Below are positions 6,560 through 8,126 of a stretch of DNA of 8,126 bases, piece by piece. Within the stretch, counting starts at the first letter, position 1. The number at the start of each line of letters is the position of its first letter. The position numbers and the translations under genes are program-made. Source of the stretch: Methylococcaceae bacterium (GTDB lineage: Bacteria > Pseudomonadota > Gammaproteobacteria > Methylococcales > Methylomonadaceae); contig CANNNN010000109.1 of assembly GCA_947506075.1 (NCBI GenBank), forward strand, positions 1 through 8,126, written 5' to 3'. The notes below the pieces were generated by a model. That model saw only the letters and a list, made by a program, of their open reading frames with translations. It made no database searches and was not told the origin of the DNA.

Positions 6560-7435
6560 ATGAGCAAAAAAATTATCTATACGCTGGTGCCGCTCTTGGT
6601 GTTGCTGGTGGCGTCATCCCTGGCCTGCATCGCAGGCTATTTTATTTTTCAGGGTGTAGCAGGTCAGCTTTCTTTGGCCAAAATAATTTCCAAAACGACG
6701 CAGTTATTTTTAGTGCTGAGTATTTTTCCGGCCATGGCCTACCTGAAACTTAACCGCAGCGATTTAGGATTTGCTCCAAAAGCCGTTTTTTTTAAGCAGT
6801 TATTATTGGGATTTGGCTTGGGATTTATGACCTTGCTGCCGGTGTTCATCATCCAGTATGCCTTAGGCATCAACAGTCTTGATCAATCGCAGCTATGGAC
6901 TTTTGCTTGGGTGGCTGAAAAAACGCTGGTTTCATTATTACTGGCGCTGCTGATTTCATTGATTGAGGAGCCGCTATTTCGAGGCATACTCTTTGCCGGT
7001 TTAAAAAACAAGCTGCCGGTCATCGCGGTCATTTTACTTAGCGGCACTTATTATGCGGCATTGCATTTTATAAACAGCAAAACCGATATACCGCTACAGC
7101 AAGTTCAACTATCAAGCGGCTTTGGCTTGCTGGCAGAAGCCTTTGCCAATTTACTGAACCCGGACATTCTATCGGCATTTTCAGCCTTGTTGATGGTCGG
7201 AATTTTTCTAGGCGTACTCAGAACTCAGGTAAAGGAGAGCTTGGGTCTTTGTATCGGCTGTCATACCTGCTGGGTGTGGCAAATCAAGGTCAGTAAAAGC
7301 CTGTTTAATACCGATCTTAGCTCGGACTATGTGTATCTGGTCAGCAGTTATGACGGCGTGATCGGCCCGTTGGTTGCCGGCTGGCTGGGCCTTGCGCTGA
7401 CCGGCTATTTTGTTTATAAAAAGGTTCGGGGATAA
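6560..7435 (+). CDS. CPBP-family (CAAX/Abi-type) intramembrane metalloprotease
   Basis: Predicted 291-aa integral inner-membrane protein of the CPBP/Rce1-like glutamic-type metalloprotease family. Hydrophobic segments occur at about 5-32, 45-62, 80-103, 121-136, 152-168, 204-220 and 266-285. The family motifs are present: EEPLFRG (136-142) with the catalytic EE pair and Arg141, then His169 in AALHF, and His235 in GCHTCW. The residues expected for activity are therefore intact. The substrate is unknown; relatives process prenylated proteins or bacteriocin-related peptides, or act in stress responses. I chose the ATG at 6560 because AAAGGG lies 9 nt upstream and the membrane segment starts at once. 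An upstream TTG at 6503 would add 19 unlikely residues. It lies 96 nt behind rsmE and is read towards yajQ, with only 3 nt between their stop codons. Confidence 0.88.
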   Translation: MSKKIIYTLVPLLVLLVASSLACIAGYFIFQGVAGQLSLAKIISKTTQLFLVLSIFPAMAYLKLNRSDLGFAPKAVFFKQLLLGFGLGFMTLLPVFIIQYALGINSLDQSQLWTFAWVAEKTLVSLLLALLISLIEEPLFRGILFAGLKNKLPVIAVILLSGTYYAALHFINSKTDIPLQQVQLSSGFGLLAEAFANLLNPDILSAFSALLMVGIFLGVLRTQVKESLGLCIGCHTCWVWQIKVSKSLFNTDLSSDYVYLVSSYDGVIGPLVAGWLGLALTGYFVYKKVRG

Positions 7436-7438
7436 AGC

Positions 7439-7921
7439 CTAGTCCCTGAAGTTTTCAAACTGCAACGGCATGTCCAGTTCTTCGGCTCTGAGCATTTTAA
7501 TCACCTCCTGCAAATCATCCCGGTTTTTCCCCGTCACCCTGACCTGGTCGCCCTGAATGGCAGCCTGGACTTTCAGTTTTTTATCCTTGATCAGCTTGAC
7601 GATTTTTTTGGCTAATGCCGAATCCAAGCCCTGTTTCATGATGATTTCCTGGCGCACCGATTTGCCGCCGGGCTTGGGCTCGCCAACTTCCATGCAGGCT
7701 ATATCCACGCCGCGCCGGCTGAGTTTTGTACAGATCACGCTGAACATTTGCTGCAACTGAAAGGTCGATTCGGACGTCATAATCAATTTGTCGTCGCTTA
7801 GTTCAAAGCTTGAGTCCGTGCCTTTAAAATCAAAGCGTGTGGTCACTTCTTTATTGGCTTGGTCGACGGCGTTTTTAATCTCGTGTTTGTCAAATTCGGA
7901 GATGATGTCAAAAGTAGGCAT
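7439..7921 (-). CDS. yajQ: YajQ family nucleotide-binding protein
   Basis: A 160-aa soluble protein (E. coli YajQ about 163 aa) with two ferredoxin-like halves. Members bind nucleic acid or nucleotides; some, such as the Xanthomonas homologue, bind cyclic di-GMP and modulate transcription. Characteristic blocks are MPTFDIISEFDKHEIKNAVDQ at the N-terminus, TTRFDFKGTDSSFEL (27-41), the central RQEIIMKQGLDSALAKKIVKLIKD, then KVQAAIQGDQVRVTGKNRDDLQ, and the C-terminal PLQFENFRD. The ATG gives the normal N-terminus although no Shine-Dalgarno sequence is visible before it. A strong promoter lies about 30 nt upstream. It points against the other genes and is almost abutting the protease gene at the stop codons, so it forms its own transcription unit. 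Confidence 0.96.
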   Translation of the reverse strand: MPTFDIISEFDKHEIKNAVDQANKEVTTRFDFKGTDSSFELSDDKLIMTSESTFQLQQMFSVICTKLSRRGVDIACMEVGEPKPGGKSVRQEIIMKQGLDSALAKKIVKLIKDKKLKVQAAIQGDQVRVTGKNRDDLQEVIKMLRAEELDMPLQFENFRD

Positions 7922-7957
7922 GGATATGATTTAAACAAATAATGGCAATAGCGAGCA

Positions 7958-7986
7958 ACTATAAAGATCTTTACCTGATAATTCAA
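7958..7986 (-). promoter_or_regulatory. Sigma-70-type promoter of yajQ
   Basis: Read on the minus strand, TTGAAT (complement of 7981-7986, 4/6 to the -35 consensus) and TATAGT (complement of 7958-7963, 5/6 to the -10 consensus) are separated by exactly 17 bp. Transcription would start near 7951, giving a 5' leader of about 30 nt before the yajQ ATG. Position and spacing make this the best promoter in the window. Confidence 0.65.
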
Positions 7987-8016
7987 CACCCTTCTGGCGC
8001 TGCATTATCAAATCCC

Positions 8017-8082
8017 CCCGTGCTGGAGTGCAGGCTTCGCCTGCTTTGCAGGCAAAGTCTGCACTCGTGTGCCCAGCATGGG
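8017..8082. repeat. Long two-tier hairpin in the yajQ upstream region
   Basis: The inner stem pairs 8026-8044 with 8048-8066 around a TTT loop: 17 Watson-Crick pairs, one G-T and one mismatch. An outer 10-bp stem, CCCGTGCTGG (8017-8026) with CCAGCATGGG (8073-8082), includes one G-T pair and competes for the base at 8026. No T-run follows on either strand, so it does not look like an intrinsic terminator. It lies just upstream of the yajQ -35 box and is probably an intergenic palindromic element; regulatory folding is also possible. Confidence 0.7.
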
Positions 8083-8091
8083 CTAAAACTT

Positions 8092-8111
8092 GTTATCTGA
8101 AAGGAGATAAC
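8092..8111. other. Small hairpin holding a Shine-Dalgarno-like AAGGAGA
   Basis: GTTATCT (8092-8098) and AGATAAC (8105-8111) form a perfect 7-bp stem around GAAAGG. AAGGAGA (8101-8107), a near-ideal ribosome binding sequence, spans loop and stem. No ATG, GTG or TTG follows before the window ends, so a plus-strand gene start within normal spacing is not supported. On the minus strand the hairpin is followed by AAGTTTTAG, at best a weak terminator for a gene entering from the right. Confidence 0.4.
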
Positions 8112-8126
8112 CGGAAGTAGTAACGA

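Overview
The window carries a compact housekeeping region of a gammaproteobacterium. The proteins are of ordinary proteobacterial type: a short-form (430 aa) S-adenosylhomocysteinase, a YajQ protein, and RsmE lying directly behind BioA. The gene order, the ahcY/metF pair and the style of the intergenic palindromes remind me of methylotrophic or methanotrophic Methylococcales. That placement is an inference from memory, not a search result. No phage, plasmid, CRISPR or secretion genes are visible.

Layout. Positions 1-48 hold the 3' part of a tRNA with anticodon CAU, followed by its intrinsic terminator (57-78). Next comes a plus-strand run: metK (SAM synthetase), ahcY (SAH hydrolase), a 96-bp multi-hairpin palindromic repeat, metF (methylene-THF reductase), a second imperfect palindrome, a Uma2-family PD-(D/E)XK protein, bioA, rsmE and a CPBP/CAAX-type membrane protease. 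yajQ lies on the minus strand, converges on the protease gene with a 3-bp gap, and has a good sigma-70-type promoter. The last 200 bases (7922-8126) hold that promoter plus two hairpin structures, and no gene I can support.

How the genes fit together. Five of the eight complete genes turn on S-adenosylmethionine. MetK makes SAM. AhcY removes the SAH left by methyl transfer. MetF supplies 5-methyl-THF for remaking methionine. BioA uses SAM as amino donor in biotin synthesis. RsmE uses SAM to methylate 16S rRNA. The methionine synthase that would close the cycle is not in the window. The Uma2 gene is the odd one out: a solitary accessory-type gene between metF and bioA, preceded by a palindrome.

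I see no convincing new biological system. The most interesting signals are non-coding: three different palindromic elements in the gaps, and a short palindromic repeat that appears to have been absorbed in frame into rsmE as an extra peptide near residues 187-195.
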